From Acidimicrobiaceae bacterium (GTDB lineage: Bacteria; Actinomycetota; Acidimicrobiia; Acidimicrobiales; Ilumatobacteraceae), in NCBI GenBank assembly GCA_947505655.1, contig CANNMD010000005.1, positions 1 to 42,411 of the forward strand: a stretch of DNA of 42,411 nt, in the 5' to 3' direction. Below the pieces are notes generated by a model. That model saw only the letters and a program-made list of their open reading frames with translations, made no database searches and was not told the origin of the DNA. Of this stretch, positions 26,153 to 35,054 are shown one piece after another (within the stretch, counting starts at the first letter, position 1; every line of letters begins with the position of its first letter). A program made the translations under genes and the position numbers.

Positions 26153-29100
26153 GCAGTAGCTCCGTCGCCGCACCATCCGGCGTGCCGTTCAACCTGAACC
26201 AGCCGCTGCCCACTGGGCGCGCATCGCTCGAAGCCAGCGCCGGCACTGGCAAGACCTATGCGCTCACTGCGCTCATCGTGCGCTACATCGCCGAACGCGG
26301 CATCACCGCCGATCAGTTGTTGGTGGTCACGTTCACCCGCGCCGCTGTCATCGAACTCCGCGATCGCACGCGGTCCATGCTTGACATCGCAGCGCAAGCG
26401 TTGCTTCCCAATGCCGATCTCGCCGACACGCCTCAATGGCTCATCGACGTCGTGCGGGCTGGCACAAGTGCGGGCCACGCCGAGCAGCAACGGCGACATC
26501 TCCTCGACGCTATGGCCCGTTTCGACGAGCTCAGCATCACCACCATCCACGGCTTTTGCCAACAGGCGCTCGGTCAGCTCGGCCTACGCGCGGGCAACAA
26601 CCCCGATGCCGAACTCGTCGACAACTCTGCAGACATCGTCGCCGAGGTCTGCAGAGACCTGATCATCAGCCTTTTGGCCGACAATCCCACATTGCTCTCC
26701 GACAACAGTTCCAAAAATGCCACAACACCGAAGCAGGTCGAGACCAGCTTGATCGACGCCGTATCCATGGTCATCGGCAACCCGGGCGCACGCTTGGTGC
26801 CAACTGCCGACACCGCCCTGGTCGAAGATGACATCACCGAAGCGCTCGCTCGGCGATGGAGCGATCTCGTGCTGCGCGCCTGCGCCGAGGTGAAGTCTCG
26901 ACAACAAGCACGTGGCGAAATCGGATACGACTCGCTCATCACCGATCTACACGATGCGCTCCTCGATCCTGCGCACGGACCCGCCGTGGCCGAGCAACTC
27001 TCGGCGCGATTCTCGGTGGTACTTATCGACGAATTCCAAGACACCGATCGGGTGCAGTGGCAGGTCTTCCAGACCGCGTTCGCGAACGGAGCGCTCATCA
27101 CCGTCGGAGACCCAAAGCAAGCGATTTATCGGTTCCGTGGGGCCGATGTTCACGCCTATCTCAATGCCGTCGATCAGGCCAACGTGTTCAGCTTGGCCAC
27201 CAACCACCGCTCCGACAAACAGTTGCTCCACGGCATCGAGCATCTCCTCGCGGGCGCCACGCTCGGCGATCCGCGTATCAAGTTCACGCCAGTGCAGTCG
27301 TGCGACACTGCCCCATTCAACGCGTTGGGCAACGAAGCCGCGGTGCAACTGCACGCAGTGCTTCCTCACGACAGCTTGCTCTCAAAAAATGGCAAACAGC
27401 TCGCCGCACCCAAGGTGCGAGCAGTCGTGCTCTCCCACCTCGTCACACGCATCACTCATCTCCTCGAGCACGACACAATCACTGCTGCAGGAAGTAGCGA
27501 ACCCAAGCCAGTGCGCCCCGGCGACATCGCTGTGTTAGTCAGCGCGCACAGCAACGCCGAGCACGTTGCCGCTGCACTTCGCCAGGCCGGCATCCCAGCA
27601 GTGCGCACTCGCACGGGCTCAGTGCTCAAAACCCCTGCGGTCATGCAGTGGCGCCTACTGCTCACCGCGTTGGCAAATCCATCCCATGCACCGGCGGTTC
27701 GCGGCGCTGCGCTGGGCTGGTTCTTGGCGGCCAACCCAGCGGCGTTCTGCGGCCCCAATGCCGACGCCACACTCGCCGCGATGCAAGAGCGTGTCGCAAA
27801 AATGGCTCAGCGCCTGCACCGAGTTGGGCTGGCCTCAATGTACGACGAAGAAAAGGCTCGGCCCGAGCTGATGCCGTCAATTCTGCGCCTCGAGCAAGGC
27901 GAGCGGCACCTCACCGACCTCGACCACATCGCCGAACTCTTGGCCAACGCTTTGCCCGCCGGGGCTGAAGCCGGTCAGGTGCTGCGCGTACTCGACGAAA
28001 TGGTTGCGTCAACTAACGAACGCAGCGAGCCCACCATGCGCCGCATCGAATCCGATGCGTTAGCGGTGCAGATCACCACAATTCATTCGGCCAAAGGCCT
28101 TGAGTACCCCATCGTGTTGTTGCCATTCGGGTTCAAGCAGCCAAACTCGCTCAGAAAGCCATACTCATATACGAGTCCCGACGGCGCGCGCACCATCGAC
28201 CTCGCATCGTCGGTTCAGTGGGACCAAGGGTTGCTCGATCCCGACGACGCCAGCAGCACCCGCAATCAAGACGCTCGCGAGCGACGGGCCAATCTCGACA
28301 ACGAGGGCGACGATCTGCGCTTGCTCTACGTGGCGCTCACCCGGGCGCAGCACCGCCTCGAGGTGTGGTGGGCTTCCACCCAGTTCGCGAACAAGTCTGC
28401 ACTCGCTCGCATCCTGCTCGACCGCGAGGGCGATGGTCCGGTGCTCAACTCGTGCAGCACCATTCGGGTCAAGAGAACCGGAACGATCGAAGAAACGCCG
28501 GCGGCGTATCGATCCACCACGATGAACGAGATAGTCGAGCAACTGAGAGTGCTCGCCACCAGCAGCGGCGGGGCCATCAGCCTGACCCAGGTGCCCGACC
28601 TCGTGTCCGCCAGTCGTTGGGCAGGCGCCGACGTTCAATCGTCGGTTGTCCTCACCACTGCGTCCACCGGCGGCCGCGGCGCCCTCGCGAACCCCAACTG
28701 GAAGCGCTGGTCGTTCACCCGACTCGGCAACACCATCGACACCATTGCCCACGGCGGGGTAGATCATGGCGCGTTCGCCCCTATTCGTGGTGGCGCCGAC
28801 GAGCCAACATCTGCCGCCGACGGGGTCATCGCCGGCACCGGGTCGCGTGCGCCGTCGCCTCGCCCGGTTCCAGCCGACGCAACTATCGCTCACTTGGCCA
28901 ACGCCGTGGCCGGCGCCTCGTTCGGCACATTCGTTCACACGGTGCTCGAAGAACTCGATTTCACTTCAGACAAACTCGACGCCGACATGCTGGCGCTTGT
29001 CGCCCACCACGCTCAGCGCGACGGCCTCAACATCGATACCGAGCAGGTGACGGCAGGCCTTATTGCTGCGCTGCACACACCACTTGGTCCGCTGTTCAAT

Positions 29101-29715
29101 CAGCTCTCACTCTGCCACTTCTCCCTTAAGAACCGCCTCAGCGAACTGAACTTCGACTTCCCGATCAACGCGGGCGCCACTGCGGCGGCGCACAACATGC
29201 CAACTCGTGCGATCGCCGACATTCTGTTGCGCACGTTGCCACTCACCGACCCGGTGCGCCCCTACGCCGAACTCCTCGCTGCCGAGACCAACGGCATCGA
29301 GATCTCCGGTTGGATGAACGGCTCTATCGATGCCGTGTTCCGAGTGCCGCACAACGGCGCGCACAAGTACCTCGTGGTCGACTACAAGACCAACCGCCTG
29401 CACGTGCCTGGCGCCTCAGATCCCGTGGCTTCCTACGCCCCGCAGAAACTTGTGCCATCAATGCAGGAGCATCGGTACCCACTGCAAGCGCTGCTCTACA
29501 CCGTGGCGCTGCATCGCTATCTGCGTTGGCGGCTTGGTTCCGCGTACGACCCCGATCAACATCTGGGTGGTGTTGGTTACCTGTTTGTTCGCGGCATGGT
29601 CGGCCCACTCACGCCGCAAGTCAACGATGTGTGCCATGGCGTGTTCTCATGGCGACCACCAACCGAGGCGGTCATCGCACTCGACAATCTGTTCGCCACC
29701 GGAAGTGCATCGTGA
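26149..29715 (+). CDS. recB: exodeoxyribonuclease V subunit beta (RecB)
   Basis: ASLEASAGTGKTYALTALIVRYI (Walker A), VVTFTRAAV, VLIDEFQDTDRVQW, GDPKQAIYRFRGADV, TTIHSAKGLEYPIVLLPFG, nuclease motif KYLVVDYKTNRL. ATG at 26149 overlaps recC stop (ATGA). Confidence 0.95.
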   Translation: MSSSSVAAPSGVPFNLNQPLPTGRASLEASAGTGKTYALTALIVRYIAERGITADQLLVVTFTRAAVIELRDRTRSMLDIAAQALLPNADLADTPQWLIDVVRAGTSAGHAEQQRRHLLDAMARFDELSITTIHGFCQQALGQLGLRAGNNPDAELVDNSADIVAEVCRDLIISLLADNPTLLSDNSSKNATTPKQVETSLIDAVSMVIGNPGARLVPTADTALVEDDITEALARRWSDLVLRACAEVKSRQQARGEIGYDSLITDLHDALLDPAHGPAVAEQLSARFSVVLIDEFQDTDRVQWQVFQTAFANGALITVGDPKQAIYRFRGADVHAYLNAVDQANVFSLATNHRSDKQLLHGIEHLLAGATLGDPRIKFTPVQSCDTAPFNALGNEAAVQLHAVLPHDSLLSKNGKQLAAPKVRAVVLSHLVTRITHLLEHDTITAAGSSEPKPVRPGDIAVLVSAHSNAEHVAAALRQAGIPAVRTRTGSVLKTPAVMQWRLLLTALANPSHAPAVRGAALGWFLAANPAAFCGPNADATLAAMQERVAKMAQRLHRVGLASMYDEEKARPELMPSILRLEQGERHLTDLDHIAELLANALPAGAEAGQVLRVLDEMVASTNERSEPTMRRIESDALAVQITTIHSAKGLEYPIVLLPFGFKQPNSLRKPYSYTSPDGARTIDLASSVQWDQGLLDPDDASSTRNQDARERRANLDNEGDDLRLLYVALTRAQHRLEVWWASTQFANKSALARILLDREGDGPVLNSCSTIRVKRTGTIEETPAAYRSTTMNEIVEQLRVLATSSGGAISLTQVPDLVSASRWAGADVQSSVVLTTASTGGRGALANPNWKRWSFTRLGNTIDTIAHGGVDHGAFAPIRGGADEPTSAADGVIAGTGSRAPSPRPVPADATIAHLANAVAGASFGTFVHTVLEELDFTSDKLDADMLALVAHHAQRDGLNIDTEQVTAGLIAALHTPLGPLFNQLSLCHFSLKNRLSELNFDFPINAGATAAAHNMPTRAIADILLRTLPLTDPVRPYAELLAAETNGIEISGWMNGSIDAVFRVPHNGAHKYLVVDYKTNRLHVPGASDPVASYAPQKLVPSMQEHRYPLQALLYTVALHRYLRWRLGSAYDPDQHLGGVGYLFVRGMVGPLTPQVNDVCHGVFSWRPPTEAVIALDNLFATGSAS

Positions 29716-31676
29716 CGTCGTCAATCGCCCACCCGCTCGTGCCAACACTTGCCCCCTCGCTCGCCTCGCTGCAGCCATGGGTCGATGCCGGCGTGTTTGG
29801 CGTCGCCGAACTGCACGCCACCGAGGTCATCACTCGCAGCGACCCGCAGGCGTCACCGCTCTTGCATCTCGGCGCGGCGTTGGCATTGTGGGCTCCGCTT
29901 CACGGCCATGTGTGTATCGACCTCGGCCAAGCGTCGCTGATAACTCACGCCGAGGTCTCGAACGCCAACGACAGTCACGACACTGATGATCCTGACGCCG
30001 ATGATCCTGACGCCGAAACAACAGCACCGTCGGCCTTCGACACGTTGGTCTGGCCCAGCACCGAACAATGGACCCAAGCGCTGCAGGCGAGCAGCGTGGT
30101 GAGGGTCGTGTCGGCGGCCGACCCCAAGCCCGTGCTCGACAAACACCCGTTGGTACTGAACGGCCTCAAGCTCTACACCCAACGCCAATGGGTCGATGAA
30201 TGCATCGTGGCTACATCGCTTCGAGTTCGGTGCAGCGGCACATCGCCGGCAGCACTCTCAGTAAGCGCCCAAGCCCTTCTTGGCCGCCTACTGCCCGCCA
30301 CCGAACTGAACCCCACTACTCACGAACACGATCCCAACACTCAGCATCAGGCGGCACGCATGGCACTGTCGTCCACATTGGGCGTCATCGTCGGCGGCCC
30401 AGGAACCGGCAAGACCCACACCATTGCACGCCTGCTGGCGGTCATGCTCGACAATGCCGGCGACCGTGGCACCCCGCTACGCATTGCGCTCGCGGCGCCA
30501 ACCGGAAAAGCGGCAACCCGCTTACGTGAGGCCATCATCGCCGCGTCGGGCGCTACCGAGGGCGGCAGGGCTATCTTGCCCACCGAAATCGCCGACCAAC
30601 TCACCCGCCTGCCTACCACCACCGTGCACCGACTCCTGGGGCCGCGGGGCCCCGATAGCACCCGCTTCGTTCACGACGCCACAAATCCACTTGCACACGA
30701 TGTCGTGGTCATCGACGAAACCTCAATGGTGTCGCTGCCGCTCATGGCCCGCTTGCTCGAGGCCGTGCGACCCGATGCAACGCTGCTCTTGGTCGGCGAC
30801 CCAGATCAACTCGAAAGTATCGAAGTCGGCTCGGTACTCGCCAACATGGTCGATGCAGCCCGCTTGGTCGAATCACCGCTACACCAACACGTAGTGCGCC
30901 TCAATCGGCCCCGCCGCCAGCAGGCCGGTTCGCCCATTGCCCCGCTCACCGATGCCATCCGCGACAACAAACCCAACGACGTTGTGGCACTGCTGCGCGC
31001 CGGCGCCAACGATGCCGCCACCGGCCTACCGCTGCTCACGTTTGTCGAACACCGCGACCCAAGCAGCGCAACAATGCTGGCAGCGGTGCGCGCCGTGGTA
31101 TTCGCGCCATGCGCGGCGTCACTCGCCGCAGCACTCGACAACCGAGCCACCGATGCCTTGCACGAACTCACGGGCGTGCGCGTGCTCTGCGCCCACAAGC
31201 GTGGGCCATTCGGCGCCGAAACATGGAACCGCACGATCGAGCAATGGATGCTCGGGCATGCTGCGTCAACGCGCTTCTATCCCGGACGGGCATTGCTCAT
31301 CACCCGAAATGACCCGCGCACACAATTGGCCAACGGCGATACAGGAGTCGTCGTGGCGCAGCCCGATGGCATCCGCGCAGCCTTTCGAATTGGCGACGAA
31401 GTGCGACTCTTCGCCCCATCACAACTCGACTCGGTTGAAACCGCATTCGCGATGACCATCCATAAGAGTCAGGGCTCCGAATACGACACAGTGGTCGTCG
31501 TGCTCCCACCCGAAACCTCGCCACTCATCGGCCGAGAATTGTTGTATACAGCAGTCACGCGCACCACCCGCCGCCTCATCGTCGTGGGTACCGCCGAAGC
31601 CGTCAGAAAGGCCGTGCAAACGCCTGGTAGCCGCATCACTGGCCTCACCTCAGCGCTCGCTTCAGCCAATCTGTGA
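29712..31676 (+). CDS. recD: exodeoxyribonuclease V subunit alpha (RecD)
   Basis: IVGGPGTGKTHTIARLLAVML, VVIDETSMVSLPLMARLL, LVGDPDQLESIEVGSVLANM, AMTIHKSQGSEYDTVVVVLP. GTG at 29712 overlaps recB stop (GTGA). Confidence 0.94.
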   Translation: MTSSIAHPLVPTLAPSLASLQPWVDAGVFGVAELHATEVITRSDPQASPLLHLGAALALWAPLHGHVCIDLGQASLITHAEVSNANDSHDTDDPDADDPDAETTAPSAFDTLVWPSTEQWTQALQASSVVRVVSAADPKPVLDKHPLVLNGLKLYTQRQWVDECIVATSLRVRCSGTSPAALSVSAQALLGRLLPATELNPTTHEHDPNTQHQAARMALSSTLGVIVGGPGTGKTHTIARLLAVMLDNAGDRGTPLRIALAAPTGKAATRLREAIIAASGATEGGRAILPTEIADQLTRLPTTTVHRLLGPRGPDSTRFVHDATNPLAHDVVVIDETSMVSLPLMARLLEAVRPDATLLLVGDPDQLESIEVGSVLANMVDAARLVESPLHQHVVRLNRPRRQQAGSPIAPLTDAIRDNKPNDVVALLRAGANDAATGLPLLTFVEHRDPSSATMLAAVRAVVFAPCAASLAAALDNRATDALHELTGVRVLCAHKRGPFGAETWNRTIEQWMLGHAASTRFYPGRALLITRNDPRTQLANGDTGVVVAQPDGIRAAFRIGDEVRLFAPSQLDSVETAFAMTIHKSQGSEYDTVVVVLPPETSPLIGRELLYTAVTRTTRRLIVVGTAEAVRKAVQTPGSRITGLTSALASANL

Positions 31677-31697
31677 CCCGGCTACTCTGACAGTGCA

Positions 31698-33449
31698 ATG
31701 TCCGCCCCCAATGGTTCACGATCCACACAACTTCGGCGCATAGTTCCGGGCATCGCGGTACTGCGCGGTTACCAGCGAGAGTGGTTCCGTCACGACCTCG
31801 TTGCAGGGCTCGTGCTCACCACCTTGCTCGTGCCCCAAGGCATGGCCTACGCCGGCCTCGCTGGGCTCCCTCCTGAGACGGGGCTGTACACAACAGCCGC
31901 AGCGTTGCTTGCTTACGCGCTCTTTGGCCCATCAAGAATCTTGGTCGTCGGCCCCGATTCCACCCTGGCCCCAATCGTGTTTGCGGCCCTCGTTGCAGTG
32001 GCAGGCGCCGCTGCCGACCCCGCACGCGCCATGGCACTCGCCGGCGCGCTCGCCATCTTGATGGGCCTCATCTGTATTGCCGCCGGGTTCGCCAAGCTCG
32101 GCATCGTGGCCGAGCTCTTGTCGAAGCCGGTACGACTCGGGTTCCTCAACGGTGTGGCGCTGATCATCATTGCCGGCCAGCTTCCCAAGCTCGTCGGATT
32201 CGCTGCACAGTCCGGTTCGGTGCCGCGAGAACTGTGGTCGTTCGCCAAAGGCCTCGCGGCCGGCGATGCGCTTCTCAGCACAACAGGCATTGGACTGGGT
32301 TCGCTCGCGATCATCGTGGGGTGTCGCCGTTGGGCGCCCCGAGTCCCCGGCGTGGCGCTCGCCGTGGCGGGCTCGATTGTGGCCGTTGGGGTGCTCGATC
32401 TTCAGCGCCGAGGCGTCGTCGCTGTCGGCACAACCCCGCACGGCTTCCCGGGCCTCGCCCTTCCCAATGTGAGCACACACGATCTCGGCAACCTCTTCGT
32501 CGACGCCACCGGCCTCGCCTTTCTCGCCCTTGCCGACACCTCGCCCGTGTCTCGCGCCCTGGCGCTGAAACGAGGCGATCATGTCGACTCGAGCCACGAA
32601 ATGGTTGCCATCGGCGCCTCCAACATTGCAGCGGGGCTGTTCCACGGATTCCCAGTCAGCGGCTCGGCTAGCCGTACCGCCGTAGCCGAAACAAACGGTG
32701 CCCGCACGCAACTCACCGGGGTGATCGGTTCGGCGGCAATCCTGGCCATCTTGGTCTTCGCCAACGACCTGATGAGCAATCTGGCCATCGCCACGCTCGC
32801 CGCAATTTTGATCTCGGCTGCGTTCGTTCTCGCCGATCTACCAACGCTCGCTTGGCTCGCAAAGGTCAGCCGTGTCGAACTCGTCCTCTCGCTCGTCACC
32901 ACCGTTGGCGTTGCCTGGCTCGGTCCGATGCGCGGCCTCGGTGTTGCTGTCGCCCTCTCGGTCATCGATTTCCTCCGTAGAGCGTGGCGGCCGCACAGCG
33001 CAGTTCTTGGGCGCATTATCAATCGCAAGGGATACCACGACCTCGCCCGCCACCCCGACGCCGTGCTTGCGCCGGGCCTCGTGCTCTTTCGGTTCGATGC
33101 GCCGCTGTTCTTCGCCAACGCAGATCATTTCGCTCAAGAAATTCGCGCAGCGATCGACGACCGCCCCGAGCCAATTCGATGGGTGGTCCTTGCGGCAGAA
33201 CCAATCACCGACATTGATACCACCGCAGCCGAAATGCTCGGCAGCCTGCTCGACGAACTCGACTCTCGTTCGGTCACGCTGGTGGTCGCCGAGATGAAGG
33301 GTCGGGTCAAAGACCGGCTTCGCTTATATGGTCTCGCCGATCGCATTGGCGAGCAATCGCTCTACCCCACCGTCGGTAGCGCGATGAAGGCGTATTACCG
33401 CGTCGTTGGTCTTGCGAATCCCGCCGACGACGAAGCCGCTGGTCCGTAA
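31698..33449 (+). CDS. SulP-family anion permease with C-terminal STAS domain
   Basis: DLVAGLVLTTLLVPQGMAYAGLAGLPPETGLYTT; C-terminal STAS-like VVLAAEPITDIDTTAAEMLGSLLDELDSR. Confidence 0.93.
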   Translation: MSAPNGSRSTQLRRIVPGIAVLRGYQREWFRHDLVAGLVLTTLLVPQGMAYAGLAGLPPETGLYTTAAALLAYALFGPSRILVVGPDSTLAPIVFAALVAVAGAAADPARAMALAGALAILMGLICIAAGFAKLGIVAELLSKPVRLGFLNGVALIIIAGQLPKLVGFAAQSGSVPRELWSFAKGLAAGDALLSTTGIGLGSLAIIVGCRRWAPRVPGVALAVAGSIVAVGVLDLQRRGVVAVGTTPHGFPGLALPNVSTHDLGNLFVDATGLAFLALADTSPVSRALALKRGDHVDSSHEMVAIGASNIAAGLFHGFPVSGSASRTAVAETNGARTQLTGVIGSAAILAILVFANDLMSNLAIATLAAILISAAFVLADLPTLAWLAKVSRVELVLSLVTTVGVAWLGPMRGLGVAVALSVIDFLRRAWRPHSAVLGRIINRKGYHDLARHPDAVLAPGLVLFRFDAPLFFANADHFAQEIRAAIDDRPEPIRWVVLAAEPITDIDTTAAEMLGSLLDELDSRSVTLVVAEMKGRVKDRLRLYGLADRIGEQSLYPTVGSAMKAYYRVVGLANPADDEAAGP

Positions 33450-33464
33450 AGCGTCGCCGTTCAG

Positions 33465-35054
33465 ATGAGCGAGACTGAACACGTGGAAAGCGATACACCA
33501 CGAGCGAATGTTGAACGCGAGGTGAAACTGCTTGCACCGCCCGACTTTCGAATGCCGAAGTTCGACCTGTCTACATCGGGCCTCGTTGGTTCGCCGGCCC
33601 GAAAGCAACGGCTCGTCGCTGCGTACTTCGACACCAGCGATCTTGCTCTCGCCCGATTCGGGGTCACGCTGCGCCACCGATCTGGCGACGCTACAGCGCC
33701 GTGGACACTCAAGCTTCCGATCACCGAGCATCACAACACGGTCACCAGATCTGAGCTCACGTTTGCCGGAACGAACCGCCGTGTGCCCGCCGCTGCAGCC
33801 GACCTCGTGCGGGCCTACTCGAGGTCACGTCCGCTGGTGAATGTCGCCACGCTGCGAACCACTCGATTTTCCATCGACATCTACCAGGCTGCGGGCCAAC
33901 GTGTGGCCGAGGTCGTCGACGACACCGTGTCGGTCTACGACGGCAACCTGTTGCTGAAATCCTTTCGCGAGATCGAGGTCGAGCTACTCATCGGCGGCGA
34001 CCTCGCCGACGACATCCTGAGCACCATTGAGCACGTACTGGTTGACGCTGGCGCTCTTGGCAGCACACCGCTACCCAAGCTCGTGCGAGCACTCAGCCCA
34101 CGGGCCGGCGCGAGCCCCGACGTGGTGGCGAAACCGCTCACTGCACGCCATCCGAGCGCCCGTCGCCTCGTGCGGCACACAATGGCCGCGAGCACTCTGC
34201 GACTGATCCGTCACGATGCCGGAGTCCGACTCGGTGAAGACCCCGAGGCCGTGCACGCATTCCGTGTGGCCACACGCCAACTTCGTTCGCACCTACGCAC
34301 GTTTGCCCCGTTGCTCGATCCTGCGTCAAGTCGGTCGCTTCGCGACGAACTGTCTTGGCTCGCAAGCAGCCTCGGTGCCGTTCGCGAGAACGAGGTCCTC
34401 GCCGAGCGACTACACCAACGCGAAGCATCGATGCCAAAAGGATCCGCCGCATCGCTGCATCGCCTTATCGAACTACTCGCACAGCAGCGCGGCGACGCAC
34501 GCCTGAACATGCTCGCCGACATGCGCTCACCGCGATACGACAGGCTCATCGACACCCTTGTCCGAACCGCTCACCAACCAGCGTTCAGCAGCAACGCTCA
34601 ACCAGCGCTACGACAATCGGCCGTTCGGGTTGGCACTCAGCTCACGGCACATGCGTGGCGGTCGCTCGACCGCCTACTCCGTGCTGCTGGCGACGCGCCC
34701 TCACCCGAGACGTTGCACGAAATTCGTATTCGGGCAAAGCGCGCCAGATACGCCGCCGAATCAATCGAAACGATCATCGGCGAACGCGCCACGAGACTCA
34801 GCGACGTTGCCAGTTCGATCCAAGCAGTGCTCGGCGAGCATCACGACTCAGCGCTGGCTGAGCAATGGTTGCGCGAGGTTGGCCGCACGCGCAGTCGCCG
34901 CGACCCCACCGTGGAATATCTCATCGCGTGCGAACAACGCGACCGCCGCGACCTCGAGTCGCTGTGGCTCCACATATCGCATCATGCGCTCACGGACAAG
35001 AAGGCCACCAAGTGGCTTCGATCAAAGAGCGGCCGCGTACGACGTAATCCATGA
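33465..35054 (+). CDS. CYTH and CHAD domain-containing protein
   Basis: CYTH (VEREVKLLAPPDF..., YFDTSDLALARFGVTLRHRSGD) followed by CHAD (EDPEAVHAFRVATRQLRSHLRTFAPLL, ETLHEIRIRAKRARYAAE). Confidence 0.92.
   Translation: MSETEHVESDTPRANVEREVKLLAPPDFRMPKFDLSTSGLVGSPARKQRLVAAYFDTSDLALARFGVTLRHRSGDATAPWTLKLPITEHHNTVTRSELTFAGTNRRVPAAAADLVRAYSRSRPLVNVATLRTTRFSIDIYQAAGQRVAEVVDDTVSVYDGNLLLKSFREIEVELLIGGDLADDILSTIEHVLVDAGALGSTPLPKLVRALSPRAGASPDVVAKPLTARHPSARRLVRHTMAASTLRLIRHDAGVRLGEDPEAVHAFRVATRQLRSHLRTFAPLLDPASSRSLRDELSWLASSLGAVRENEVLAERLHQREASMPKGSAASLHRLIELLAQQRGDARLNMLADMRSPRYDRLIDTLVRTAHQPAFSSNAQPALRQSAVRVGTQLTAHAWRSLDRLLRAAGDAPSPETLHEIRIRAKRARYAAESIETIIGERATRLSDVASSIQAVLGEHHDSALAEQWLREVGRTRSRRDPTVEYLIACEQRDRRDLESLWLHISHHALTDKKATKWLRSKSGRVRRNP

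Noticed and set aside
29977-30020. 15-bp tandem repeat GATGATCCTGACGCC x2 in recD
   Set aside because: Encodes an acidic DDPDADDPDAE linker in a non-conserved N-terminal region; likely simple replication slippage.
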